The notes under the pieces: model-generated
The model's input: the letters and a program-made list of their open reading frames with translations, nothing else
Databases searched by the model: none
What the model was told of the DNA's origin: nothing
Position numbers and translations under genes: made by a program
From: Echinostoma caproni
Taxonomy: Eukaryota; Platyhelminthes; Trematoda; Plagiorchiida; Echinostomatidae
DNA length: 17,748 nucleotides
Reading direction: 5' to 3'
Assembly (NCBI GenBank): GCA_900618425.1
Contig: UZAN01045923.1
Span: 8,633 to 26,380 of the forward strand
In this document: piece after piece, positions 1-8,789 of the stretch
Numbering within the stretch: position 1 is the first letter of the stretch
Layout of the letters: the number at the start of each line of letters is the position of its first letter

Positions 1-278
1 GGCTGAGGGACCGGGTAATACATGTTGATTTCCCGCATTCTTTAGGCTAATAAATGGTGTGGTGGGTTTCGCTTGTTAGGTTGCTTGGCCTCGGTCGAGC
101 GATCTGGTGTGACCTGTTGTGAAGTGATCCGATTTGACCCAGCTTGATTAGCGCTGGTTGGTCCATACATCTCGTCGGAGCCGGGATTTGATGAATGTCA
201 GTTGACGGAGTTCTTAGACTAGCACCACACTTCAAGAAACTCCCTTGCTTGTTCCATACAGGCTTGAACAACCATTTC
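1..278. other. Unassigned GC-richer block ending at an N gap
   Basis: This stretch is visibly richer in G and C than what follows and stops at two undetermined bases (279-280), after which the sequence becomes AT-rich. The minus strand is open for 74 codons (47-271), but the peptide has no motif I recognise and such an opening is expected by chance. I see no second copy within the window. It could be part of a dispersed repeat or a poorly joined contig end; the abrupt change at the gap makes the join worth doubting. Confidence 0.3.
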
Positions 279-280
279 NN

Positions 281-540
281 AATCAGTGTCCCGCGCGGTC
301 CTCATGAATTGGAAGAATTATTTTGTGTATTTCTGTTTGTATAACCCGTGTAAGCTTATGCTTACCTTTCAGTTAAAAATGTACACGGTTCGTCACGCGG
401 AATGAAATATGCAGTTTCATATGATGGTCAACGTAAAAAATGTCGATGATGTTTGTATTGTCTCTGTTGGTGGTCATTGAATGCTTTTGTCCATTTTAGG
501 TGTCAGTTTCCTTCTGGCCTGTCTTCCCAGGCAGCCTTTG
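281..540. other. Unassigned non-coding stretch
   Basis: AT-rich sequence with stops in all frames at short intervals. I see no gene, RNA motif or repeat copy in it. Confidence 0.4.
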
Positions 541-611
541 TATGGTCGTGGCCCCTCTTCCTGAAGGTTGACTGTACATTCGCATCTTCAATGAATAAAA
601 GAAGTGAAAAG
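541..611 (+). repeat. Retroposon-like 3' end, copy 1
   Basis: This segment aligns by eye at roughly 75 percent with 3932-4000. Both contain CTTCCTGAA followed by a TTG/GTAC motif, a GCAT..TTCAAT block and then an AATAAAAG signal running into an A-rich, G-spotted stretch. A shared end with a poly(A) signal and A-rich tail is what a truncated polyadenylated retroposon (LINE or SINE type) leaves behind. Upstream of 541 the two copies no longer align, so only the extreme 3' part is shared. The parent element is not identifiable from so short a piece. Confidence 0.4.
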
Positions 612-1236
612 ACACTTATTTATTATTGGTCTGACTGATGTAATGCTTGTCACATTCTGTTGTGTCTACCAGACTACCCCCAAATTGTGTCTACGAGACG
701 TTTTCCCAACAACTTCAATCAAAGGACAATTACAGAAGTACGATTATTACTGGTGGTGCAAGAAACAATGCATGGAAAACCGTCTGATATTTATAGGGTT
801 GCACACAGTCTGGTTTTTTTATCAGAAAGGAAATTACGGGACTGTCGATGGAGAGAATGTACAAATTAAATTTCCGAATTCTGTGCCTAATCCTGGATTC
901 CATGGGTCCAGCAACATCATGAAAACACCGCACTATCCCACAGGAACGGTTAGTCCTAATAAAATTCGAATTGCTATCCTGGAAATACTCAGGGAAAGTT
1001 ACGTTTTCCCTAATTGATTCGCCATCATTGATTTGGCAGGTGACTTTTGTCCGATTTTTATTTTCTACTTTTTTGTTTTAAAGAAATTATTCGTTGTGTA
1101 TCTCTTGTGCGTGTTTTCAATGTGATGTGGTTTCTATATCCTGGCTGTCATTTTTGATATGGTTGAAGTTTAATTTACGTTCTTCATAATCCTCAAGACA
1201 ATCGGTGCTTAGTCATTGGGAGACAGATAAAATTAG
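612..1236. other. Unassigned stretch with a chance-length open frame
   Basis: The plus strand is open from 604 to 1017 (137 codons), the longest in the window. About one frame of this length is expected by chance in a window of this size and composition. The translated product mixes hydrophobic and charged residues without any domain I recognise. It overlaps the retroposon-like 3' end just upstream. I therefore do not call it a gene. Nothing else stands out before the short ATTG run at 1237. Confidence 0.4.
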
Positions 1237-1249
1237 ATTGATTGATTGA
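1237..1249 (+). repeat. Short (ATTG)n run
   Basis: Three and a quarter ATTG units follow an A-rich lead-in (AGATAAAATTA). Short tetranucleotide tails of this sort are often left by non-LTR retroposons. The same motif reappears, as TCAA on the plus strand, in the much longer tract at 13762-13830. I see no related body upstream, so this is only a tail-like microsatellite. Confidence 0.4.
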
Positions 1250-1849
1250 CCTTGAAAGACCAAACATGCCATGCGTACCCTACCGCTTATTGGCCCCAAA
1301 GATTTGGAGAGACAACCAATCAGGTATCTCCACGTAGTTTCAAGTCACTTAAACATCTGTTTAACCTAACGTGCATTTGCGAGCTCCTGGTCGAACAACC
1401 ACATGAATTTTATTTAAGCCTGTTTTGCAACGTTTGAAATCGATTTGCCTAAGCTCGATGGCCACGTGAACTACAAACAATGGTGGTCATATGGAGGCAT
1501 TGATGAATTAAAAGTTTATGCACCATGTACACAAAAAATATGAAGCCTTTATCATCATCACAGGTCTGATTTGATAGCCATATCGATCGATTGTTGTACA
1601 TGGACCAAGTGACCTTGAGTGTTCGTCAGTGTGAGGGTTACAGGCAAATCAATTATTTGTTTGTCAACCATTCTCCATATACACGCAATGAAATGCGTCA
1701 TATTTAAACAACAGAGGCCCAGTGAAAATAAAACACCCGTTTATCTCCAAGTAACTTCATACATCATGGAAAGTTCCGTCCTGATAGATATGAATACGCA
1801 TGAAGTCCTCGATTCCGTTTTAACGTACGTATTTGTTGCATTTTTATCG
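1250..1849. other. Unassigned stretch
   Basis: Short open frames occur at 1246-1437 and 1619-1858 on the plus strand, both within chance length and without recognisable motifs. The second runs into the AATA repeat at 1850, so if it belongs to anything it would be the decayed 3' part of a retroposon. I see no reverse-transcriptase or endonuclease motif. Confidence 0.35.
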
Positions 1850-1872
1850 AATAAATAAATAAATAAATAAAA
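1850..1872 (+). repeat. (AATA)n microsatellite / possible retroposon tail
   Basis: Nearly six AATA units follow a T-rich stretch and a TCG triplet. Tandem AATAAA-like tails at the 3' end are common in invertebrate non-LTR retrotransposons, so this may mark the end of a decayed element whose body lies in 1619-1849. No coding evidence supports that body, and a plain microsatellite is an equally good reading. Confidence 0.6.
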
Positions 1873-2845
1873 CAACGGGCCATTTCAAAACAAGAAAAAT
1901 TCCCATTAATTGTCTCTTCACAAAATTTGACTCATGGATCAGAGCAACCAGCCTCAAATTCATGAAACCAGCTGTCGTAACAAGTGCGAAGATATCTCAG
2001 CCCTCTAGATATTCATCTATTGCTGTAATCGTGAGTCACAATAATGTGTTGGCTTGAAGCTATTGGAATCCTGCTGAACAAATAAACCCAAGTCCGAAAA
2101 AGGTGATGAATAGTCGATTTCGGACCGATCTCTCTATCACAGGACTCCTGTTCAAGCCAGTGTTTTTGGATTGGTTTCAACTTTTGGTCGTTGATTCGGT
2201 ATCTGGAAACTATAGGGTCGCATCATCACAGTATTGCTCACCAAAATCCAACTGTAATCCCCAAACACGAGATGAAACTTTCTATTCCTTTTTCACCAAG
2301 CTTACGGAACTTCATGGCCAAATCTGTGGAATCGATCGCTCACGCTGACTGCACCGACTCACCCCTTTAGTTGCTTATCTTTCGCCCATACATCGGGCTG
2401 AATCAAAATGCCTACCATTCGTCCCTGAGAATCATGTCATTGTCTTGCAGGTCTCAACACGTGTCCCCGTTTTGCTACTCGTGTTCCGTTACAGTGCTTT
2501 TGGATCGAAATGTACAGCGGACAGCGGAGGTCAAAACCATTTCCACGTTATTGCCTACGGGTCCGGGTCCGATTTGCCTTGATGGAACAGGGTTACTCCA
2601 TTGTGATCGATATATTGGTGACAAAAGTTGTGTTTTGCACAATGCAAACAACCCAGGGTAATATACGTCAGGAGGTTTATCAACGTGAACAGAAGCAACT
2701 TAAATGGTTGACGTAAATTATCAAAAAGATATGGTTACGACCTTACTATTGTCATTTTTCCTTAACTCGAACAGCACCCGCCGGAACTAGAACCTCTAAC
2801 CTTGCTCCTGAATCGACTAACAACACATGTTTAAGCGTGTTTTCA
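1873..2845. other. Unassigned stretch before LTR copy A
   Basis: About 1 kb with short overlapping open frames (for example 2103-2348, 2371-2661 and 2510-2716 on the plus strand), none with a domain I recognise. Two partly overlapping frames at 2371-2716 reflect a slightly GC-richer patch. No repeat copy or RNA gene is apparent. Confidence 0.35.
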
Positions 2846-3309
2846 TGCGGTGATCCCAGTCTGCGAAATGACGCCTACCGCCTGAGCAACAAGTCACAGT
2901 TTTAGGACAACTGTGATCAATCAAGCTTCACGGGTGACGTCGCCAAAGCGCGTGTGTGCCACAACGTCTGGACTACATACCATAAGTCGATTCTACCAGC
3001 CAACCAGATACAATGCGTTCCAGACCAAAGCTGAACAACGGCAGAAATATTAGAACGCGATTGGCAGAGACCCAGATGACCAATGAGTTTGTTTTGTACG
3101 TATTATTCAATCCCCCTTATTTCATTCAGTACACGAACTACTACTCCTGTGCCTTTTCCTGGCATCTCGGTTACGTGGGATATTGCGTGCAAGTGCCAAT
3201 GAGGTCGAGTGCCTACGTGACGTCGGTGACTGTTAATCAGTGATTCGTATTCCGTGATTCGTATTCGCATTCATTGTGTGCTACTACTACAAATACTACA
3301 ATTACTACA
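2846..3309 (+). mobile_element. Solo-LTR-like repeat, copy A (full length)
   Basis: This copy starts TGCGGTGATCCC (family TGTGGTGATCCC) and ends in a short TAC tract followed by ATTACTACA. It retains the middle of the element: TGACGTCG at 2935 (a CRE octamer with its last base changed), ATTGG at 3060, CCAAT at 3080 and an AT block near 3096. The upstream CCAAT has decayed to CCAACC and the AATAAA signal is lost. Immediate flanks TTTCA and GTACA agree at only three of five bases. However, a 7-bp match GTTTTCA occurs at 2839-2845 and again at 3326-3332, seventeen bases past the end. It shares several diagnostic bases with copy E (AAGCTTC, GGACTACATACCATA, GATTGGCAGAG), forming an apparent subfamily. 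No retroelement internal region follows. Confidence 0.8.
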
Positions 3310-3931
3310 GTACAGAAGAAACAATGTTTTCAGAGGTTTCATTATTGCGGATTTCAGGCTGACCTTAGTGTGCACGATAAGCTGACAAAAAACAGAAGAT
3401 AAAAAAGCGGCAATAATAGTAATAACAATAGGCAAAACATTTTCGGGCCGTTCTGTCTATTCGGTACATAATCAGTTCCAAAGCGTTTGTTATGATAGGT
3501 GTCATTTTCAAGTTGGAGCACAGAAATGGGAAGAGAACCTGCCCTAGAGTGAATCTTGTATATTCTCCAGACAGAACTAATTGAAAAATGCAGCTGTTTT
3601 CTATTCAACTCGCACCATAGTCACCTATGTACCTCTATTTATAAAGACGTGCCCTTTATCGAATCGCATGATTTTAATAACTTTTATTACTGTTCTTATT
3701 GGCCACATATGGATAACGGAACGATTTTTATATGAGTGTATAGAGTGTTAGTAATTTTGGTGTTATTGTACGACAGATTTCACAAGACAGGTTTCGTAAA
3801 TTTCATTCCCTTCCCCCGCTTTTACCACGACTATTATAATTGAGTCATTAGAAAGTAGACATGCCATCTTACATTTTTTTCACCCTAGTCCAGATTGCAC
3901 ATGATGTGACTTGGTCGGTCAACTGTTACGG
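3310..3931. other. Unassigned stretch between LTR copy A and a retroposon-like 3' end
   Basis: AT-rich, with one 84-codon open frame on the minus strand (3354-3608) that encodes a leucine-rich hydrophobic run without other features. That run is what an A-rich, AATA-type plus strand gives when read backwards, so I do not take it as a membrane protein. Nothing else is recognisable. Confidence 0.35.
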
Positions 3932-4025
3932 GGTACGATTGGCCGCTTCCTCCCTTCCTGAAAATTGTACCATTGCATGTTCAATAAAAGGAAGTAAAAT
4001 AAAAAGATAAAGATAAAAAGAAAAA
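3932..4025 (+). repeat. Retroposon-like 3' end, copy 2, with A-rich tail
   Basis: The first 70 bases align with 541-611: CTTCCTGAA, TTGTAC, TTGCATGTTCAAT and AATAAAAGGAAG. They are followed by a longer A-rich tail with GAT insertions up to about 4025. The poly(A) signal and tail support a retrotransposed origin. This copy preserves the tail better than copy 1. The body of the element upstream cannot be traced, so class (LINE, SINE or processed transcript) is undetermined. Confidence 0.45.
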
Positions 4026-4413
4026 TGTGAGATTCTAGCGTAATCCAATTATGAAAAGGGTTCACATTTTCGCTACTATTTGACTTATCCTGAAATATTC
4101 CCCTCAACAACACAAATATAACCTGCGAAAACGTGAGGAATTTTGGAGATTTGATAATTTAGTGTGCGTCTATGCTCACAGAGACCAAGATATCTGTGTG
4201 TGTACATCTCAAATTTTGAGAACTGTCTGGATCTGCATTTTATGAACACTTCCTAAGTTCGATAGGATTTCGTGTGTGATGAACAGCCCTCACGCAGAGC
4301 ATGCAGCCGCTTTCTCCCTTTTAAAACTCATGTGCAGTGCGTCTAACTGAAGCGGATTCACGTGAGAAATCCGAGAATAAAATGCTCATTCCATGTAGTC
4401 TTGCATTCCGGGG
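4026..4413. other. Unassigned stretch containing a weak repeat pair member
   Basis: Positions 4267-4309 align loosely (about three quarters by eye, with gaps) to 6553-6593. Both read TTCGTG, then a TGTGAT, then CAGCCC, then AGCAT. This looks like two old copies of a dispersed repeat. The rest of the stretch shows nothing I can name. Confidence 0.35.
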
Positions 4414-4484
4414 TTTAGCAGATGGTCGTGAAGATCCGAGATCAGAGTTTTGACTGTCCACTCAAAGGTTAACGGTTCGAGTCC
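4414..4484 (+). repeat. tRNA-like segment with A-box and B-box matches (possible SINE head or tRNA relic)
   Basis: TTTAGCAGATGGT at 4414-4426 resembles the internal A box of polymerase III genes, and GGTTCGAGTCC at 4474-4484 is a very good B box. The spacing of about 58 bases between them is within the usual range. The stems do not fold into a tRNA: the bases around the B box do not pair as a T stem and no acceptor stem is visible, so it is not a functional tRNA gene. A tRNA-derived SINE head or a decayed tRNA is the likeliest reading. The 13-base A-box string recurs at 14201-14213, but without a B box. Confidence 0.3.
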
Positions 4485-5206
4485 CAACAGAAACACAAAC
4501 ATCGTACCCATTGATACTGATTGATTTCAATAAGGTTGTATTACATTAAATCGATCGTTGTCATTTGTTTCAAACACTTTCCATTAGGTTCTGACTCTTC
4601 AGGATTTTTATGTCCAGGTGATATTCAAGCGCTGCTCCAAGCGGAGCCTATGAATACAGCGAATATATAGTTGGTATGTGCCCGTGCGTATGTGTGTGCG
4701 ATGTGATGTAGCGTCGTAGTATTTCTCGTATGTAATGCGTACAGCGTTGAATATCGAAGTCCGCCGTGCTTCAGGACGTCGAAAGGAGTGCGATCAAAGT
4801 CTGTACACTTATGTTGCATTGAAAGAGAGATGGATCGATATCTCCAGCCTAAGGTTCATGAGAGGAAGTATTAAATGTTCATCGAATTGAACGTTTTTAA
4901 TGGTATTTCGGTGCGAAGGAATGTATAATGGTGGATATTTTTGTTATCAAAAACAGATGTAAGTCAGGTAGAGAAAAAAACAGTTTCCGAAAGGAATTGT
5001 ATTATTGTGGTGTGAGTTCCGGAAATAGAGGTTGTGTCACAAACTCAAACCGCCGTTGGAAACCTTTGAGTATACAGACAACCAGGGTAGATCACCCAAT
5101 ATGTTTCGAAGCAGAGTTCAGTTTCGGACTGGTGAGCACAAATGTGAAGCAGCCAGAATCAGTAAGAGAAGCTGATGATTGTGTTGTTGATGGACGGGAA
5201 AACCAC
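4485..5206. other. Unassigned stretch before LTR copy B
   Basis: It holds two small open frames (minus strand 4625-4819, plus strand 4928-5227) of chance length with no recognisable product. The second runs into the LTR copy that starts at 5207. No structured RNA or further repeat seen. Confidence 0.35.
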
Positions 5207-5698
5207 TGTGGTGATCCAGGCCCATGAGATGTCGCCTATCCTGGAGCGGCGCGTTACAGTTTTCGGACACCTGCGGTCAATCGAATTTCAAAGGTGACGT
5301 CAATGAGCGCGTGTGTGCCACTGCTTCTAACTACACACCATCGGCAGATCGTGCCAGCCAATCCGAGACACTGCAGTCTAAACAGAAGCAGAATGATGCA
5401 AGCGATACTGGAATCCTATTGGTTGAAGCCTGGATAACCAATGATTTTCTTCTATACATACTATTTATTCGCCCTCATTTCTTCGAATAAACGAACTACG
5501 AACTACCTTTCCTGTGGCCTTTTCCCCGCGTCTCAGTCACGTGGTGTATATTGTGCGCTCGTTCCATTGCGGTTTAGTGTTTCCGTAATACAGTCCGTGA
5601 TGGCTGATCCTTGATTCGTGTTCCGTGATTCGTTTTACGTAGTCCGTGTTCCGACTTCCGTGCGTATTACTACTTCCACTACTACAACAATCAATACA
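5207..5698 (+). mobile_element. Solo-LTR-like repeat, copy B (full length, promoter motifs intact)
   Basis: This is the most complete copy. It begins TGTGGTGATCC and ends AATCAATACA, with flanks ACCAC (5202-5206) and ATCAC (5699-5703) that agree at four of five bases, consistent with an aged target duplication. In order it carries TGACGTCA at 5295, CCAAT at 5358, ATTGG at 5418, CCAAT at 5438, an AT-rich TATA-like block near 5453-5468 and AATAAA at 5486. Downstream come GTGATTCGT-type degenerate repeats and a weak TAC tract (5666-5686). TG...CA ends plus promoter and poly(A) signal are the layout of a retroviral-type LTR with U3, R and U5. No primer-binding site or gag-pol follows, so it is a solo copy. 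Short open frames inside it are incidental. Confidence 0.8.
5295..5491 (+). promoter_or_regulatory. Promoter-like cluster in LTR copy B (CRE, three CCAAT boxes, TATA-like block, AATAAA)
   Basis: The CRE palindrome TGACGTCA lies at 5295-5302, followed by CCAAT (5358-5362), ATTGG (5418-5422), CCAAT (5438-5442), the AT block TATACATACTATTTAT (5453-5468) and AATAAA (5486-5491). CCAAT boxes bind NF-Y and the CRE binds CREB/ATF factors in animals; occupancy here is inference. The spacing from AT block to AATAAA, about 30 bases, would put transcription start near the poly(A) signal, as in LTRs with a short R region. Confidence 0.5.
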
Positions 5699-6021
5699 AT
5701 CACTTATCTAGTGACCTCTCTAAAACGCTGTTTGTTGCGGTTCGTAGATTGACCAAAAACCGTAACATTTTCGATTTGTTTATACCTAGATTGTTGTTTC
5801 TTTAACTGAAAAGTATCAACTGCACATGTTTCAATGGTAACTTGAACACCCATCTTCTGTCTTTCATTGCTGAAGTCCAGACCAACGATTTGACTTATCC
5901 TGGCTACACAAGGCTATCAAAAACCAAGAGCATTAGATACGGTCGTGCAAACGAGCTGCCTACGGAAGTGTCTGTTTATTTCATTCTGTTTCTTCAAATA
6001 TGGAGCTGAACTATCCTCCAG
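5699..6021. other. Unassigned stretch after LTR copy B
   Basis: After the probable target duplication at 5699-5703 there is AT-rich sequence with no recognisable feature. Confidence 0.35.
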
Positions 6022-6097
6022 CCTTCAGAATGTGCACGAATCGCGGATCAGTTCCATAACTTTTCCTGAACTATCAATTCTGATGGCAGAGTTGAAG
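6022..6097 (+). repeat. Member of a weak repeat or exon-like pair (partner at 14540-14618)
   Basis: The 19 bases 6075-6093 match 14600-14618 with a single difference, and both are preceded, 53 and 60 bases upstream, by a similar CCTTC(C)AG ... GCAC block. In one frame both copies read ILMAEL after a loosely similar lead-in with a serine, an arginine-isoleucine pair and a leucine. This could be two relics of one dispersed repeat, or two related small exons with a CAG acceptor. No family is recognised and coding is unproven. Confidence 0.3.
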
Positions 6098-6552
6098 TGT
6101 TATGTTCTAATGATCCCATTCAATTTTTCACAGGTCGTAGACATTGTGTATGGGATGTGGGTGATAAGACCTAATATTTTTATGGGACCCTAAACCAACG
6201 CAGAAAATCAAAACACATCGAAAGTAATAAAAAGCTACTAATTAGCTTCTATTACGCAATTCACCAAAACGCGTGCGAAAATCTTGGTGAGCAGACGCAA
6301 ACACCACGAGCTAGTAGCTTGAGCAAGTACTCGATGATTTGCACCGTTGATTAAAGAGGTCTCTGACGTGACTTAGGCAGGTCGGGTGGTGTGATACGGT
6401 GTGAGAGTGCGTTCCTTCTCAAACTAATGTTTTCGAAAATGTACACACACACACTTACTATTCGAGGCGATAGGCATACCTGGTTTTCTGAATGTCTAAT
6501 CGAAAGTGGGGATATTTGTAATCACCTGTTTAGTCGGATTGAGAACTCAATG
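6098..6552. other. Unassigned stretch with a short AC repeat
   Basis: An (AC)6 microsatellite occurs at 6443-6454. Otherwise there is no gene, repeat copy or RNA motif that I can support. Confidence 0.4.
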
Positions 6553-6572
6553 AATTCGTGATGTGATCAGCC

Positions 6573-6593
6573 CACGGATAAAGCATATCCGTG
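6573..6593 (+). other. Perfect 8-bp stem hairpin
   Basis: CACGGATA and TATCCGTG are exact inverted arms separated by the five-base loop AAGCA. It lies inside the segment 6553-6593 that loosely resembles 4267-4309, but the partner copy does not keep the stem. It is immediately followed by alternating GT/GC/GA sequence. Not followed by a T run, so it is not a terminator of any kind; function unknown. Confidence 0.6.
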
Positions 6594-6621
6594 CGTGTGT
6601 GCGCGCGCGAGAGAGAGAAAG
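6591..6621 (+). repeat. Compound GT/GC/GA microsatellite
   Basis: GTGCGTGTGT passes into GCGCGCGCGA and then GAGAGAGAAAG without interruption. The alternating purine-pyrimidine part could form Z-DNA under supercoiling. A similar but shorter GTGTGTGTGCGCGC stretch is at 8663-8677. Confidence 0.65.
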
Positions 6622-7366
6622 TGAAACAATGAGCTTGGATATGTGATGTGTGTCGTGCTCATCCGGTGGTTCCTCCACACCACACGTATACTGTGATTCC
6701 CGGAACCATTTCTAGCTCGTTTTATTGGTTTACTAGTTTAAAGCTACAAATGACTTTCACATGGGCCTCGGGAGTTGGAAAATCTGTTCTTGCTCTTTTT
6801 CCTACCATATTTTTGCCTAAAATATTTCCATGTACCAGTCAATGAGTTCACGATGGATCCACTGTTTGAATAAAATGTGACACAATTCGAAATACAAATA
6901 GAAATATGTACTAAAGTCATGTTTAAACTTGTGATAAATATATCCGGATGGACCGGTTGTATACACAAGATTGCAATTGGTGATGTTCAGTTGCAGCTAT
7001 ACTGAGAATAAGAAAAAATATTGATTGAAACAGCGATAACAGGATAGGAGCAGATAAAATACGAGATGTTTTATTGCACACCTCAGAATACACCGCTGAC
7101 AGAATTTTAGCGAACAGCCAAACATTCGGATTAACAAGCTAGAATCAGATGGTCTACCTAATTATCTATATACCCTGGCTCTACAGAAGAACAAAGCCAT
7201 TCGATGTGAGCATTACGCTAAGAAGAAAAGTGATTGAAGGCATATTGTTAGAAGTCGGTCTCATCGGATAAAAAACGCGTTTGTTTTTCAAAGATTTNTC
7301 TGATCTTTTTAATCATGGGCATGAAACTAAATCAAAAGTTGAATAACATATGACGTTTGGTTCTTT
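6622..7366. other. Unassigned stretch with one undetermined base
   Basis: Short open frames (6648-6845 plus, 6744-6968 minus) overlap each other and have no recognisable product. Position 7298 is undetermined. Nothing else can be supported. Confidence 0.35.
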
Positions 7367-7428
7367 CTGTTTCCAGTTAAATTGTGTGGGAAATATGCTA
7401 CTACTATTACCACGATCATTACTGCTAC
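7367..7428 (+). mobile_element. Possible 3' scrap of the LTR family (copy H, doubtful)
   Basis: GTGTGGGAAATATGC followed by CTACTACTATTACC, GATCATTAC and TGCTACA resembles the family's TACGTGGGATATTGC block joined to its TAC tract and AATCATTACA end, with the region between deleted. The match is short and of low complexity, so it may be coincidence. Confidence 0.25.
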
Positions 7429-8789
7429 AGGTATACTTTGTATACATGTAAAACATACGTCGATAAAAACGAAGGTATTAGTGATGGGAACTTCAGCTGT
7501 TCATATGATGGAGTTCCATGAGAATTGAAACATGAATTCCATCTGCTGGTGTTCAGTTCATTAAACCAGAGTAGGAGTGAGCCACTTAAGGGAGAGAGCT
7601 TATTCCCGAGAAGACAGTTGAAGAGATTGAAAAACAAACGATGAAAGTGAGGCAGCTGTGGTTCAATAAACGCGCATGTTAAGCGAAAACAATGAAGTCG
7701 ACGCTGGTTTGCAACATTTCATGTTGAATGCACAGTGTCGTTTTGATAATAAAAGGGAACTTGAAACGTAATACATAGTTTTCCTCCTCAAAGGTGAGTG
7801 GTACCGGTAGAAAACTTTTCCTTGTTCGAATCGATGGGTTTTCCTTATTGCAGCCATCGGCGAACAGTGTGAATTTCGTGACTGCGTTTAACCATGACTA
7901 CAAAAAGGGATACGCTGAATGCGCATCCGTGGTGGGGCTACATTAAAAATGTATGAACCCTGATGCATGATGCGTACATTGTTAGTCTGTCAAACTGTTT
8001 AAACAGCCTGTGTTGCGTCGTTTCGAGACTGTACGGCCCCTGCTCTATTGGGACAGTGGGCAGTTCATTACTCAAAATCTCAGAACCGACCAACGAGTAA
8101 TCGTCACTGTGAAGTTCACCTCTTACTGTGCATCAAAGTGAGTGTATAACCAGAGGAAAACATGGTTCCGCAAAAGACGATCATGGAAACATCCCGTGAA
8201 GATAGAGAAAAAGTCCCAGCTGTCTTTTCTGTTCCAGATTGAGAAGAACTGAGCGCTGTTGCTATATTAAATAAGGACGTGTTTGGTTAAAATTCTTTAG
8301 TTTGGACGATATTTCCATTCGGATGTGACTAAACTTAAAGCCGAAAAGGATGCATTGTGGGGGCACAAAAAAAGGAATCCAGACACATGTCGTGCACCCC
8401 ATTGCGGAATGCATCTTGTACGCCAATAAGTCCCTTGGGTTGTTACACGACTGACGACTTCAGTAAGGAAAACAATAAAACCACAGACAAAAACTTAAGC
8501 GGACACACTGAAGACGCGAACCGCAACCAAGGTTATCTGTTGAAAAATGCACGTCAAGGTTATGCGTGTTGGTACACCGTGTATCGACGTGTGTATTACC
8601 AGGTGGCCACATATCCGTTAACTAGGTCGGTCAGTTGTCCCATGGCGCGTAATCACACCTGTACGTGTGTGTGCGCGCACCACTGCTTGAGTTGGACAGG
8701 CCAGCATTCAAATTCGAGGGAAAGAGCATTCACTTGAAATGGTTAATTCACCGGTCAGATCCCTCTCCCGCCTTAGTCACTAATGCGAA
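7429..8789. other. Unassigned stretch with chance-length open frames
   Basis: Open frames occur at 7425-7637 (minus), 7663-7857 (minus) and 8357-8737 (plus, 126 codons). The last begins at a GTG, not an ATG, and is about the length expected by chance. Its C-terminal part is cysteine- and histidine-containing, but only because a GTGTGTGCGCGC repeat at 8663-8677 is read as Cys-Val-Cys-Ala. I do not call any of these a gene. Confidence 0.35.

Noticed and set aside
604..1017. 137-codon open frame on the plus strand as a gene
   Set aside because: Length is about the chance maximum for the window, no domain is visible, and its start overlaps a retroposon-like 3' end.
3354..3608. Leucine-rich hydrophobic minus-strand frame as a membrane protein
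   Set aside because: The leucine run comes from an A-rich, AATA-type stretch read backwards.
4414..4484. Functional tRNA gene
   Set aside because: The acceptor and T stems do not pair.
2846..5698. Repeat family as a SINE
   Set aside because: No A box and B box pair is found inside the element, while TG...CA ends, 5-bp duplications, a TATA-like block and AATAAA fit an LTR better.
7820..7835. B-box-like GTTCGAATC as a tRNA gene
   Set aside because: No A box at the right distance and no foldable stems around it.
8357..8737. 126-codon open frame, Cys/His-rich near its end
   Set aside because: Starts at GTG, is chance length, and the Cys pattern is a by-product of a GT/GC dinucleotide repeat.
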